From assembly GCF_000018885.1 (NCBI RefSeq), contig NC_010168.1, positions 62,001 through 126,000 of the forward strand: a stretch of DNA of 64,000 nucleotides, in the 5' to 3' direction. Made by a program: the position numbers and the translations under genes. Below the pieces are notes generated by a model, which saw only the letters and a program-made list of their open reading frames with translations, did no database searches and was not told the origin of the DNA. Below, piece by piece: positions 39,981 through 48,628 of the stretch. Each line of letters begins with the position of its first letter. Within the stretch, counting starts at the first letter, position 1. The stretch is from Renibacterium salmoninarum ATCC 33209 (GTDB lineage Bacteria > Actinomycetota > Actinomycetes > Actinomycetales > Micrococcaceae).

Positions 39981-40819
39981 TGCCGTTAGCCTTCTCCACT
40001 TTGGGTTGCCCAGACGCAGATTTGCCGGAAGTCTTGCGCCTTGCCCAACGCTTTGCGATCAAAGGTCTGGAACTGCGCTCCGGTGAGGGCCAACTAGTTC
40101 ACCCGGGCTTGACCGCCGTCGACCGCCGCAATCTTCGCCAAGCCTTGGAAAACCATGACCTGAGACTGCTCAGCGTGGCAAGTTATCTGCGGCTTCTGGG
40201 CCAAAACGAACCGCCAGCGAGCAAAAGTGAAGTGACCAGCAGTGAGGCGGCAGCGATGATCTCGCTCGCGGCCGACCTGCAAGCAGGCGGACTTCGGGTT
40301 TTCCCCGGTGGCGTCAGCACACTCAACACCACTGTGCAAAGCGATGAACAGCTGCTCAACGGCCTTGCCGCACTGAGTTTGGCAGCTCAAGGCAGCGGGG
40401 TACAAATCTTGCTTGAAACTCACGATCAGTCCCGCAATGGTGCAGATATCGGCAGAGTAATGCGGCTGTTGGAGGCAGAACTTCCAGACCATAATTTCCG
40501 GGTGATTTGGGACCTTCGGCATAGCTGGCAAGCCGGTGAGCAGCTAGCCGAGACCTATTCTGCGCTCAAGCCGTGGCTTGGCTACCTGCAGTTGAAAGAC
40601 TTACATAACGACGGCGGGTTGACCTTACCGGGCGACGGGGAGCTGCCGTTGCGTGAGGCTGTGCAACTCGTCGGACCTGAGCAGTGGTTCTCACTGGAAT
40701 GGGAGCTCGCGTGGAATCCTGAGCTGCCAGCCTTGGAAGATGCTTTAGCCGCGCTGCAAAAGCTAGAACTTTTCGGCACTCAGCCCGAACTTGAACCAAT
40801 CACCAAGAAGGAATTCTGA
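39980..40819 (+). CDS. Sugar phosphate isomerase/epimerase-like TIM-barrel protein
   Basis: A 279-residue xylose-isomerase-like barrel: MPLAFSTLGCPDADLPEVL, GLELRS, ILLETHDQSRNGADIG, WDLRHSWQAG and the metal-site region YLQLKDLHNDGG. It starts inside the fucosidase stop (TAATG), so it is the last surviving gene of the catabolic operon and would act on the released sugar. It looks intact although the genes feeding it are broken. Confidence 0.82.
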   Translation: MPLAFSTLGCPDADLPEVLRLAQRFAIKGLELRSGEGQLVHPGLTAVDRRNLRQALENHDLRLLSVASYLRLLGQNEPPASKSEVTSSEAAAMISLAADLQAGGLRVFPGGVSTLNTTVQSDEQLLNGLAALSLAAQGSGVQILLETHDQSRNGADIGRVMRLLEAELPDHNFRVIWDLRHSWQAGEQLAETYSALKPWLGYLQLKDLHNDGGLTLPGDGELPLREAVQLVGPEQWFSLEWELAWNPELPALEDALAALQKLELFGTQPELEPITKKEF

Positions 40820-40901
40820 TGACAGCACGGCCGGGATCGAAATCATGATCATTGGCAGGGACCGCAACAAGCTCAATCTGCCCGGCACGAGTGAAGACTG
40901 A
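40819..40901 (+). pseudogene. Possible remnant of a further operon gene
   Basis: An ATG (40819) overlaps the isomerase stop in TGATG but meets a stop after nine codons. A shifted frame then reads IIGRDRNKLNLPGTSED before TGA (40899-40901). This looks like the two ends of a gene with its middle deleted. The family is not recognisable. The following ~115 bases hold nothing I can identify. Confidence 0.3.
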
Positions 40902-41016
40902 CTATTCGAAACTGGTGTTGCCGTTCCTCTGATTTGGTCTCGCCAAGAGCGCAAAAATCACAGAAACTAGCTGACTGCACTTTTCAGAAATCAGCGCCAA
41001 CGTGGATACTGAGAAG

Positions 41017-41682
41017 ATGTGCGGAAGATACGCGATCGACTCCGAAGTCAACGACATGATCATTGAGTTTGTGATGGCGACTGGTCAAGCGCCGCACGAT
41101 TGGCGGCCAGGCTGGACGCTTTCAGAAAGCATCCGGCCAACCGAACAAGTTCCGATCTTGGTTGAAACGCTTCTTGACCGAAACGATCCAACCGGCCCAA
41201 CCAAACTTAGGGCCGAGCCAGCACAGTGGTGGCTCACGCCGTCGTTCTCGAAAGAATTACGCGGCAAAAACCCCACCTTCAATGCGCGCAGCGAAACAGT
41301 CACCGAATTGGCGTCTTTCCGCGGGCCAGTCAAGCGGCAACGAGCCATTTTGCCCGCCGCTGGCTACTACGAAACCCACACAGAAGGTACTGTGAAAACC
41401 CCGTATTTTGTCCAGGATCCCAATGGACTGTTGTTCTTCGCAGGCCTCTATTCTTGGTGGGCTGACCCGGAAAAACCGGCCGATGATCCCAACAAATGGC
41501 ATTTGACCACGACTATTCTGACCAGGCCAGCAGCGGGCGAAGTTGCACAGATCCACCCCCGGACGCCGGTCTGTCTGCCGTTCGAATGGATCGAAGAATG
41601 GATCATCCCGCACCAAGAGGGGACTGCGGAATTCGTCGCAGAAGCAGTGCAAAGCTCAGAAGAAATCATCCAGGAACTGTAG
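41017..41682 (+). CDS. SRAP/HMCES-type abasic-site DNA-protein crosslink protein (YedK family)
   Basis: A 221-residue protein starting MCGRYAID, in which Cys2 is exposed after Met removal and forms the thiazolidine link to abasic sites in single-stranded DNA. The start at 41017 is chosen for this reason rather than the open-frame start at 41002. FNARSETV, LPAAGYYETHTEG (Glu) and QIHPRTPVCLPFEWIEEW (His) are the other active-site motifs. Intact; a single-gene unit. Confidence 0.88.
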   Translation: MCGRYAIDSEVNDMIIEFVMATGQAPHDWRPGWTLSESIRPTEQVPILVETLLDRNDPTGPTKLRAEPAQWWLTPSFSKELRGKNPTFNARSETVTELASFRGPVKRQRAILPAAGYYETHTEGTVKTPYFVQDPNGLLFFAGLYSWWADPEKPADDPNKWHLTTTILTRPAAGEVAQIHPRTPVCLPFEWIEEWIIPHQEGTAEFVAEAVQSSEEIIQEL

Positions 41683-41756
41683 TTCATGGAGATTCCGCGG
41701 TCGTAACTTTCTTGCTGGGAGCGACATCCGCAAGGTATCAGTGAAAGCGTGGGAGA

Positions 41757-42755
41757 ATGCCCACGACTACCCCGGCTTCCAGCACTTCTGACCTCAAAGA
41801 ACAACACCGAGCCCGGATCGCGGTGACCGTTTTCCCGCTTCTGGTTATTCTCGCCGGTGTTCTAGGATTCTTGGTTCCCGGCGCCTTCTCACCCATGGCG
41901 CCCGCGGTGCCCTATTTACTAGGCACCGTGATGTTCTGTATGGGCTTGACCCTTACTCCGCCGGATTTTGCTTCGGTGATCAAGCGGCCTTGGGCTGTGG
42001 CCCTGGGCCTGGTGGCGCACTACGTGATCATGCCTGGGGCTGGTTGGCTGATTGCCACGATGCTGCACTTAGACCCCATGTTGGCCGCTGGCGTCATCCT
42101 GGTTGGCTGCGCACCCAGCGGAACGGCGTCGAACGTGATGGCCTATTTGGCCAAAGGTGATGTGGCGCTTTCAGTAGCGGTTGCTACCGTTTCCACCCTG
42201 GTGGCGCCGCTGGTGACTCCGGCCTTGATGTTGCTGCTCGCGGGATCTTTTTTGAATATCAATGCCGGCGCCATGATGCTAGACATCGCGATTACCGTGT
42301 TGGTCCCGGTTATCTCCGGCCTTCTAGCCCGCTTATTACTCAAGCGCCTGATTAACTTTATTTTGCCAGCCCTACCCTGGCTTTCGGCGCTGGTCATCTC
42401 GATAATTGTGGCGATCGTCGTAGCGGGCAGCGCCGCGAAACTAGCTAGCGCGGCCGCCGTGGTTTTCTTGGCCGTCGTCTTGCACAACGCTTTTGGGCTC
42501 AGCCTGGGTTGCCTAGCTGGTAAGCTCGGCGGCCTCGATGCGAAAGCCCGGCGCGCACTGGCTTTCGAAGTTGGCATGCAGAATTCCGGTTTAGCATCTT
42601 CGTTAGCCACCGCCCACTTCTCACCACTTGCCGCACTGCCAGCAGCAGTCTTTTCGGTATGGCACAACGTCTCCGGGGCTATTTTTGCCGCGTTCATGGC
42701 ACGTAGACCGTTGCCGAGCACAGCCTCAGTTGAGACTGTCAGCTCCGAGGCATAG
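41757..42755 (+). CDS. Bile acid:sodium symporter family (BASS) transporter
   Basis: A 332-residue membrane protein with nine or ten helices. Signature segments are VMFCMGLTLTPPDF, GCAPSGTASNVMAYLAKGDVALSV and EVGMQNSGLASSLA, which match bacterial ASBT-like/PanS transporters for organic anions such as pantoate-type acids. The substrate is unknown. Intact. Confidence 0.87.
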   Translation: MPTTTPASSTSDLKEQHRARIAVTVFPLLVILAGVLGFLVPGAFSPMAPAVPYLLGTVMFCMGLTLTPPDFASVIKRPWAVALGLVAHYVIMPGAGWLIATMLHLDPMLAAGVILVGCAPSGTASNVMAYLAKGDVALSVAVATVSTLVAPLVTPALMLLLAGSFLNINAGAMMLDIAITVLVPVISGLLARLLLKRLINFILPALPWLSALVISIIVAIVVAGSAAKLASAAAVVFLAVVLHNAFGLSLGCLAGKLGGLDAKARRALAFEVGMQNSGLASSLATAHFSPLAALPAAVFSVWHNVSGAIFAAFMARRPLPSTASVETVSSEA

Positions 42756-42800
42756 TGTCGAAGAGTAAGGACGTTCGTTGAGTGAACAGGAGCAAGCAAC

Positions 42801-43250
42801 ATGCAAGCATCAGAAACTCTGGCTGCAAACCTGCAAGCCGTTCTGGTCGATTTGATTGAACTCCATGTCCAAGGCAAACAAGCGCACTGGAACATTGTTG
42901 GCAAGAACTTCCGTGATCTTCAACTGCAGCTTGATGAAGTAATTGCCGACGCCCGTGAATTTTCTGACACTATCGCTGAGCGGATGCGCGCTTTGCACGC
43001 CGTTCCAGATGGCCGAACCGCAACGGTGGCGGCAAGCACATCACTACCGGCCTTCCCCTCCGGTTTGGTAGATACCGGCAAGGCTGTCGATCTGGTGGTT
43101 GAGCGGCTAGATGCCACCGCAGCAACCGCACGTCGAGTGCACGACGACGTCGACGCGGAAGACCCGACGTCGGCCGACTTGCTGCACGCAATCATCGAGA
43201 AGATCGAGCAGTACTCCTGGATGGTCGGCGCTGAGAATATGAGCGCCTAG
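42801..43250 (+). CDS. dps: Dps-family DNA-protection/ferritin-like protein
   Basis: A 149-residue four-helix-bundle protein. AGGAG is eight bases before the ATG. The inter-subunit ferroxidase residues are visible in HVQGKQAHWNIVGKNF and LDEVIADAREFSDTIAERM. It should oxidise and store iron using peroxide and may coat DNA in stress. The stop overlaps the convergent MMPL gene by four bases. Intact. Confidence 0.87.
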   Translation: MQASETLAANLQAVLVDLIELHVQGKQAHWNIVGKNFRDLQLQLDEVIADAREFSDTIAERMRALHAVPDGRTATVAASTSLPAFPSGLVDTGKAVDLVVERLDATAATARRVHDDVDAEDPTSADLLHAIIEKIEQYSWMVGAENMSA

Positions 43251-45481
43251 CCATTCACTCCGGGCCCTCGGCGTGAAAGCGCTGAGGGCCACCAAATGGT
43301 GCCGCCCAGATCATAGGCCAGGGCCGGAACTAAAATTGACCGCACAATGACGGTGTCCAAAAGCACTCCGAACGCGACGATGAATGAAATCTGCGCAAGA
43401 AATAGAATCGGGATAACGCCCAGCGCAGCAAATGTCGCGGCAAGGACGACGCCAGCGGAAGTGATCACGCCACCGGTCACGCCCAAACCTCGGAGAACTC
43501 CGGGTCGAGTACCAAGTCGAAGTGACTCTTCACGAACCCTAGTCATCAAGAAAATGTTGTAGTCGACTCCCAGTGCCACGAGGAAAACGAATCCGAATAG
43601 CGGCACGGAAGCATCCGCGCCGGGGAAACCAAAGATGTGGTTAAAAACCAGTGCCGAGACTCCTAGCGCGGCTAGGTAACTCAGGACCACTGAGCCAATC
43701 AGCAGTACTGGCGCAAGCACCGAACGCAAAAGCAGCATCAAGATCAGTAAGATCACTGCCAGTACCAAGGGAATGATCTTGAATAAATCACTCTGTGCAG
43801 TGGTATTTGTGTCCAAGGCGACCGCGGTGACCCCGCCGATGAGCGCCGAACTATCCAGCGTGGAAAGTTTAGAACGTAAACCTTTCACAGCTTGCTCTGC
43901 CTGCGCGGAATCCGCGGCCGACGTGAGCGTGGCATTGACCAAAACTCGGCCGTCTTTGACAATCTCGGGTGCCGCAGGATCGGGGCGACCAGCTCCTTGG
44001 TACACGGAAGCAGCCGAGAAGTCAGCTGAATTTTTAATGGTTTGAAGTATTTGATCTTGAGCCGAAGCCTGCGTGATGACAACAATCGGGCTACCACTGC
44101 CGGCGTCGAAATGTTCGCCTAAAGCCTTTTGCCCGTCTACAGCATTGGATTGCTTAAGAATCAACGCGGTGTGCGGTACGCCATTTGCTTGGAGCTGCAG
44201 TACTCCGGCCGCACCCGCGAGCAAAACCACTACCGCGATCAGCCAACTAGCCCGAGGACGCCGTCCGATCAGCGTGCCGATTCGTTTCCACAGCCCGGAA
44301 ATACCTGCTAATCCAGCTAGCTCCGCAGATTGAGCGGCATGCCGATGATGGCCAGCCGTCTGCTTGGGCATAAAAGGCCAAAAGGCTACTCGGCCAAATA
44401 TCGCAAGCAGCGCCGGAAGCAGGGTCAAGGCCGCCGCTAACGAGAACAGGATGCCGATCGCTGCGATCGGCCCAAGGCTGCGGTTGGAGTTCAAATCAGA
44501 GACCAGTAAGCACAGCAAGGCCACCACTACGGTGCCACCCGAGGCCAAAATCGGCTCCCAAGACGCTTTGAACGCTCGGCCGAGGGCAGCCCAACGGTTA
44601 TCTACCTCATGCAGCGCTTCACGGAATCGAGAAACCAGCAAAAGTGAATAGTCGGTGGCAGCGCCAATCACCAAAATACTCAAGATGCCTTGGCTTTGTC
44701 CGTTGAGAGTTATCCATCCCCAACTTGCCAAAGTGTAAATCAAAAGAATCGATGCGGTGAGAGCAAAGACTGAAGTTAGCAACACCAAAAACGGCAAGAC
44801 CACTGAACGATAAACAATCAAGAGAATGACCAAGACTGCGGCCAAAGCGACAATCAGCAAGATGCCGTCGATTCCACCGAAAGCGCTCACTAGATCCGCG
44901 CTCAGCCCGGCAGGGCCGGTAACAAAGGTCTTCAACCCATCAGGCGCATTTTCTTCCAGTGCGCTCCGGAGCGCTCCGACAACTGTTTTAAGGTTCTTCG
45001 TGTCAGAGATGGGAATGATTAATTCCGAGGCCTTGCCATCCTGCGACGGCATGGGCCCAATCACTGAGCTGGAAGTCTGTTCCGAGTGGCCTTGCACTCC
45101 AGGAACAGAACTGATCTTTGTTACCAGCTGGGCGATGCCAGCAAGCTGCTCCGAACTCAGTTTAGTTTCAGAAGTAAGCAAGCCAATAGCTGGAATTGCC
45201 GACGAATCTGAGAACTTTTTCTGCCATTCCCCTGCCTCAGTGGACTCTGCGCTGGCCGGCAAAAAACTCGATTGATCATTCGTAGAAACCCCGGAAAGTT
45301 TGCCAAAGGTTGGGCCACCAAATGACGCCGCAAGTAACCAGAGAACAATCAAAATCGAAGGCAAAACGATCCGCAGCCAGCGACGCGGATTCCAATCTTG
45401 CCTATCGGTACGCTCATCAGTTGTGCTGGCAGCCACAGGTGCCGGATGATGGGCTGTACGTCCAACATCAAGTCTCTCCAT
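43247..45481 (-). CDS. MMPL/RND-family exporter
   Basis: A 744-residue membrane protein with two MMPL halves: an N-terminal helix, a soluble domain, then clusters of six helices twice, with GAATDYSLLLVSRFREAL and ALGVDYNIFLMTRVREESLRLG as the repeated RND motif. Relatives export lipids or drugs in actinobacteria. It is divergent from a broken MarR-type regulator, with only 16 bp between the likely starts and a palindrome overlapping its own ATG; loss of the regulator could derepress it. Intact. Confidence 0.87.
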   Translation of the reverse strand: MERLDVGRTAHHPAPVAASTTDERTDRQDWNPRRWLRIVLPSILIVLWLLAASFGGPTFGKLSGVSTNDQSSFLPASAESTEAGEWQKKFSDSSAIPAIGLLTSETKLSSEQLAGIAQLVTKISSVPGVQGHSEQTSSSVIGPMPSQDGKASELIIPISDTKNLKTVVGALRSALEENAPDGLKTFVTGPAGLSADLVSAFGGIDGILLIVALAAVLVILLIVYRSVVLPFLVLLTSVFALTASILLIYTLASWGWITLNGQSQGILSILVIGAATDYSLLLVSRFREALHEVDNRWAALGRAFKASWEPILASGGTVVVALLCLLVSDLNSNRSLGPIAAIGILFSLAAALTLLPALLAIFGRVAFWPFMPKQTAGHHRHAAQSAELAGLAGISGLWKRIGTLIGRRPRASWLIAVVVLLAGAAGVLQLQANGVPHTALILKQSNAVDGQKALGEHFDAGSGSPIVVITQASAQDQILQTIKNSADFSAASVYQGAGRPDPAAPEIVKDGRVLVNATLTSAADSAQAEQAVKGLRSKLSTLDSSALIGGVTAVALDTNTTAQSDLFKIIPLVLAVILLILMLLLRSVLAPVLLIGSVVLSYLAALGVSALVFNHIFGFPGADASVPLFGFVFLVALGVDYNIFLMTRVREESLRLGTRPGVLRGLGVTGGVITSAGVVLAATFAALGVIPILFLAQISFIVAFGVLLDTVIVRSILVPALAYDLGGTIWWPSALSRRGPGVNG

Positions 45482-45489
45482 GATGGAGA
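45475..45489. promoter_or_regulatory. 15-bp palindrome over the MMPL start codon
   Basis: TCTCCATGATGGAGA has perfect 7-bp arms around one base and covers the MMPL initiation codon, next to the divergent MarR start. It could be the operator of the now-broken regulator or a hairpin limiting MMPL translation. Confidence 0.45.
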
Positions 45490-45497
45490 TAATACCT

Positions 45498-45993
45498 ATG
45501 AATGATTCCGAAACAAATAGCGACAGTCATCGGCAGCTCAGCGCAACGCTTCTGCTGTTGCTGCAAGAGTTAACGGTACAAACCGAGCATTTCATCGAAA
45601 CCGTGGGCGCCGGGGCAGGTCTGCACCGAACAGACCTCAATGCGCTAGCTCATTTGGCGAGGTTCGATCGCAACGGTTAGGCGGCGACGCCTGGCAAACT
45701 TGGTCAAGCTTTGAACCTAAGCTCACCAGCCACCACAGCACTGATCGACCGCCTAGACCGGGCCGGACACGTGGAACGACGACGAAGCGGAACAGACCGC
45801 CGGCAAGTCCAACTGGCAAGTACTGAGAAAGCAAAGCAAACCGGTCGAGCTCTCTTCGGACCGCTTGCCCGACACCTAAGCCTGGCAATGCAGGGTTTAC
45901 AGTGCCACAGATCTAAGTCTCATCAGCCGGTTCATCAGCGAGATGACAGCAGCCACCCAAAGCGCGGAGGACGACGTTCTTAAGCCATCGTGA
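45498..45993 (+). pseudogene. MarR-family regulator, nonsense plus frameshift
   Basis: The N-terminal helix region ELTVQTEHFIETVGAGAGL is followed by LNALAHL. An in-frame TAG (45678-45680) interrupts at NG, probably from CAG; the frame resumes as AATPGKLGQALNLSSPATTA with the recognition helix and the wing RRSGTDRRQVQL. A shift near 45905 is needed to reach SATDLSLISRFISEMTAATQ. ATG 45498 is preferred. Its probable target is the adjacent MMPL exporter. Confidence 0.82.
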
Positions 45994-45997
45994 GCGC

Positions 45998-46657
45998 CTA
46001 GCGTCGTTTACCAGGCCGCCGTCGAGCTTGATTTTGCGGTTTACGCTTGGTCGGTTGAGTAGGTTTGCGCACCGGTTTCTTTTTCGCTGGGGCTTCCTCA
46101 GCCCTAGCGTTACGCGAGGTATTAGCTGTTCGACCGCGAACTATGCCAATAAATTCTTCAATATCGTCCTCTTCGCGTTCAGCCAACCAAGCAATCGCCA
46201 CCGGATACTCGGGCGCATCGGTTACCGGGCGGAAGCTCAGATCCTTGCGGTTGTAGTGCCTCGCTTCAGACTGCGGCAAGAGGTAAAGCCCGACGTCGGC
46301 CGCGACCAGATCCAGAATCGCTTCCGTGCCATGGTGACCGGGAACGCTAGCATCGTCGAGTAGGTTTTCATCGGCCAAATCAGCCAGCGTTAACTCATCA
46401 AAAGCCATCGCAGCATGATCTTTAGGGGCTGCAACCACCGCAACCTCGGTATAGAGCGGAATCAGATGCAGGTTTTCGCGATCCACTGGTGGCCGGAGTA
46501 GGCAAAGATCTGCTCGCCCGTCAAAAAGCACCTCGCGCTGCTCTTCGATACTGATCGGAACGGCTTCCACCGGATGACGGGGATGCCGTTCAGCCCAGCG
46601 ACGGAACCATTTGTCCGGGCTCACTCCGGGAACGAAGGCGATGCGTAACACCATCAC
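45998..46657 (-). CDS. LysR-type effector-binding domain without HTH, with a basic tail
   Basis: A 219-residue protein containing only a LysR substrate-binding domain (LRIAFVPGVSPDKWFRRWAE, ADLCLLRPPVDRENLHLIPL, VAADVGLYLLPQSEARHYNR). No helix-turn-helix precedes it, and upstream sequence offers no continuation. The last ~35 residues are Lys/Arg/Pro-rich (KKKPVRKPTQPTKRKPQ), like an unstructured nucleic-acid-binding tail. Free-standing versions are known in actinobacteria; the function is unclear. Confidence 0.75.
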   Translation of the reverse strand: MMVLRIAFVPGVSPDKWFRRWAERHPRHPVEAVPISIEEQREVLFDGRADLCLLRPPVDRENLHLIPLYTEVAVVAAPKDHAAMAFDELTLADLADENLLDDASVPGHHGTEAILDLVAADVGLYLLPQSEARHYNRKDLSFRPVTDAPEYPVAIAWLAEREEDDIEEFIGIVRGRTANTSRNARAEEAPAKKKPVRKPTQPTKRKPQNQARRRPGKRR

Positions 46658-46720
46658 AGCCTAGTGCGTCACTGGTGCGGTGCCCCAAACATCGTTGCGG
46701 CACTGCACCAGTTCTTCAGA

Positions 46721-47313
46721 CTAGGCGTGCAGCCATTTGACGCGCAGCGCGCTGCTGCTCGACTTGCTCGCTTCGGTCTTTTTGACGTTGTTGTACTGCA
46801 CGTCATACAAAGTGGGGCTGGGCGAACCGTCGGAAGTGATGGAAATATTACTAAAATCCACGGTGCCGAAATTGGCCAAGGGCTCACCATATGCCTGGCG
46901 ATACGGCGGTTCAGCGATGACTTCAGCAGTCAGGTTTCCAGCGGAACTCCCTGGTGCATTGCCGTCCTTGGTATAGGTCCAACCGCGGCTAGAAACTTCT
47001 TTCAGCCGGTACTGGCCATTAGCTAGCCTGGTCACGCTGGCATCAAGTTTATCGCCGGGCTTGACCGGATATCCGGAGTATTCGCCGCCGTCTCCGGCAA
47101 TGGGACCGTCCGGCCAAAACTCGGCGAACAAACCATAGTGCGCGGTTCCGTTATCGCACCATTGCGCGGAACCAACTTGTTCTAAAGCCTTGTCATCGTT
47201 CCAACCGCCAAGCCCAATCCACAGGTAGGAAGACTGGAATCCAGATGATGGACAGCTGAGGTTTGGCACCGTCCAGCTTGCCTTGACGCTAGAGAACTTT
47301 GCGTTATGCGAGA
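46721..47313 (-). pseudogene. G1-type (glutamic) peptidase homologue, 5' end removed by IS994
   Basis: The frame is open back to the IS994 end at about 47314, reading NAKFSSVKASWTVPNLSC, so the start and probable signal peptide are lost. The rest has SSYLWIGLGGWNDDKALEQVGS (candidate catalytic Gln), FAEFWPDGPIAG and LTAEVIAEPPYRQ (candidate catalytic Glu), as in eqolisin-like peptidase G1 proteins. If complete it would be a secreted acid-type peptidase. Confidence 0.7.
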
Positions 47314-48338
47314 CTGAATCGCTCCGGTGTGTCCGGAGGGTTTCTCAGACGATGAGCCTGTCGGCGGCTGCCGTGCTCTGGTAGTGATTGTAGTAGTGGT
47401 TTTCTAGCTCTACTGGTGGGATGTCTCCGCAGTACTGGTAGAGCCTTCGGTGGTTGTACCAATCGGCCCATTCAGCGGTGCCGATTTCGACTTCTTCTAG
47501 AGTCCGCCAGGGCTTGCCGGGTTTGATCAGCTCGGTCTTATAAAGCCCGTTGATGGTTTCCGCCAAGACGTTGTCGTAACTATCACCCACAGAACCGATC
47601 GAGGGGCGGATACCGGCCTGGGCCAGGCGTTCGGTGAAGGCCAAGGAGGCGTATTGAGCCCCGGCATCGTGATGATGAATCACCCCGGAAATCTCAGCCC
47701 CGGCCCGTTCACGACTCCAGATTGCCTGATTAACTGCGTTGAGCACTAGCACGGTGTTCATAGAAGCACTCGCTGACCAGCCCAGGATCCTCCGAGAGTA
47801 AGCATCGATCACGAAGGCAACATAGACCCACCCGGACCAGGTCGAAACATAGGTGAAATCATCTACCCATAGCCGATCCGGTGCCGTTGGTGTGAAATCA
47901 CGGCGGACCAAGTCCTTCGCTCGGGCCGCCTTCGAGTCTTTGATCGTGGTGCGTTTGACCTTGCCACGGACCACACCCTGTATGCCAAGTAACCCCATGA
48001 GCCGTTCTACCGTGCACCTGGCCACCGGCACACCTTCACGGTTCATCGCCAACCAGACTTTCCTGGTGCCGTAAACCCCGTAATTAGCGGCATACACCTT
48101 CTGGATCACGGGCTTGAGCACCTCATCACGTTGTTCTCGGTGAGATCGTGTTTTATCCACCCATTCGTAGTACGTGGACGGGGTGGTCTTCACCCCGTCC
48201 CAGTAAGCACCTGGCAGATCGACTCGACACCCCACCGCAATCCATTATTCTCGCGGTGACCGGCATGGTCCTTGATGTATTTCACGATCAGTGTTGTGGC
48301 GGTCGAGTTCGACCGCGACAAAAGCTGAAGCACTCCGA
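47314..48338 (-). mobile_element. IS994 copy 1 (IS3 family), 5'-truncated
   Basis: Identical or nearly so to copy 2 from its right terminal repeat (CTGAATCGCTCCGGTGTGTC, starting 47314) up to 48338, where homology stops abruptly inside orfA. The left end and most of orfA are missing; the sequence beyond is a different IS3-type remnant. It points in the opposite direction to copy 2. Confidence 0.85.
47345..48235 (-). CDS. IS994 transposase OrfB segment (DDE), copy 1
   Basis: A 296-residue open frame with an rve integrase core: DRLWVDDFTYV (first Asp), GVIHHHDAGAQYASLAF (second Asp) and AETINGLYKTELIKPG (Glu). The upstream HTH-like piece VESICQVL lies in another frame, as in copy 2. Residues 1-15 as translated are an artefact of that frame change. 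orfA is lost, so this copy cannot move itself unless supplied in trans. Confidence 0.85.
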   Translation of the reverse strand: MGCRVDLPGAYWDGVKTTPSTYYEWVDKTRSHREQRDEVLKPVIQKVYAANYGVYGTRKVWLAMNREGVPVARCTVERLMGLLGIQGVVRGKVKRTTIKDSKAARAKDLVRRDFTPTAPDRLWVDDFTYVSTWSGWVYVAFVIDAYSRRILGWSASASMNTVLVLNAVNQAIWSRERAGAEISGVIHHHDAGAQYASLAFTERLAQAGIRPSIGSVGDSYDNVLAETINGLYKTELIKPGKPWRTLEEVEIGTAEWADWYNHRRLYQYCGDIPPVELENHYYNHYQSTAAADRLIV

Positions 48339-48495
48339 CGTGGAAATCATCACTGCTGAGTGGGTGTTCTGGTACAACCACGAACGATTGATACATCGCC
48401 TAGGAAAGATCCCGCCCGCCGAAGCAATAGCCAACTACTATGCTAGAAACCAAGCCGCCAAGCTGTCAGCTTCACACATAACCGGGAGTGCATGA
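48339..48495 (+). pseudogene. C-terminal fragment of another IS3-family transposase
   Basis: The frame reads VEIITAEWVFWYNHERLIHR then LGKIPPAEAIANYYARN, a typical end of an IS3-family OrfB (W.NWYN...RLH..LG..PP.E). It differs from IS994 (whose end is EWADWYNHRRLYQYCGDIPP). It begins exactly where IS994 copy 1 stops and runs the other way, so one element was truncated by insertion of, or recombination with, the other. Confidence 0.75.
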
Positions 48496-48628
48496 AACCC
48501 GGGGCGATTCAAATCGCTTATAACTTCGTTACAGTCTAACCAACTACAGAGACCAGCGGTAATTTTTTTTGTGGTTGAGGGCTAGTGGTGAAATACCCCA
48601 TCAAACCTGCATCAGCCCCCTTAACTCG

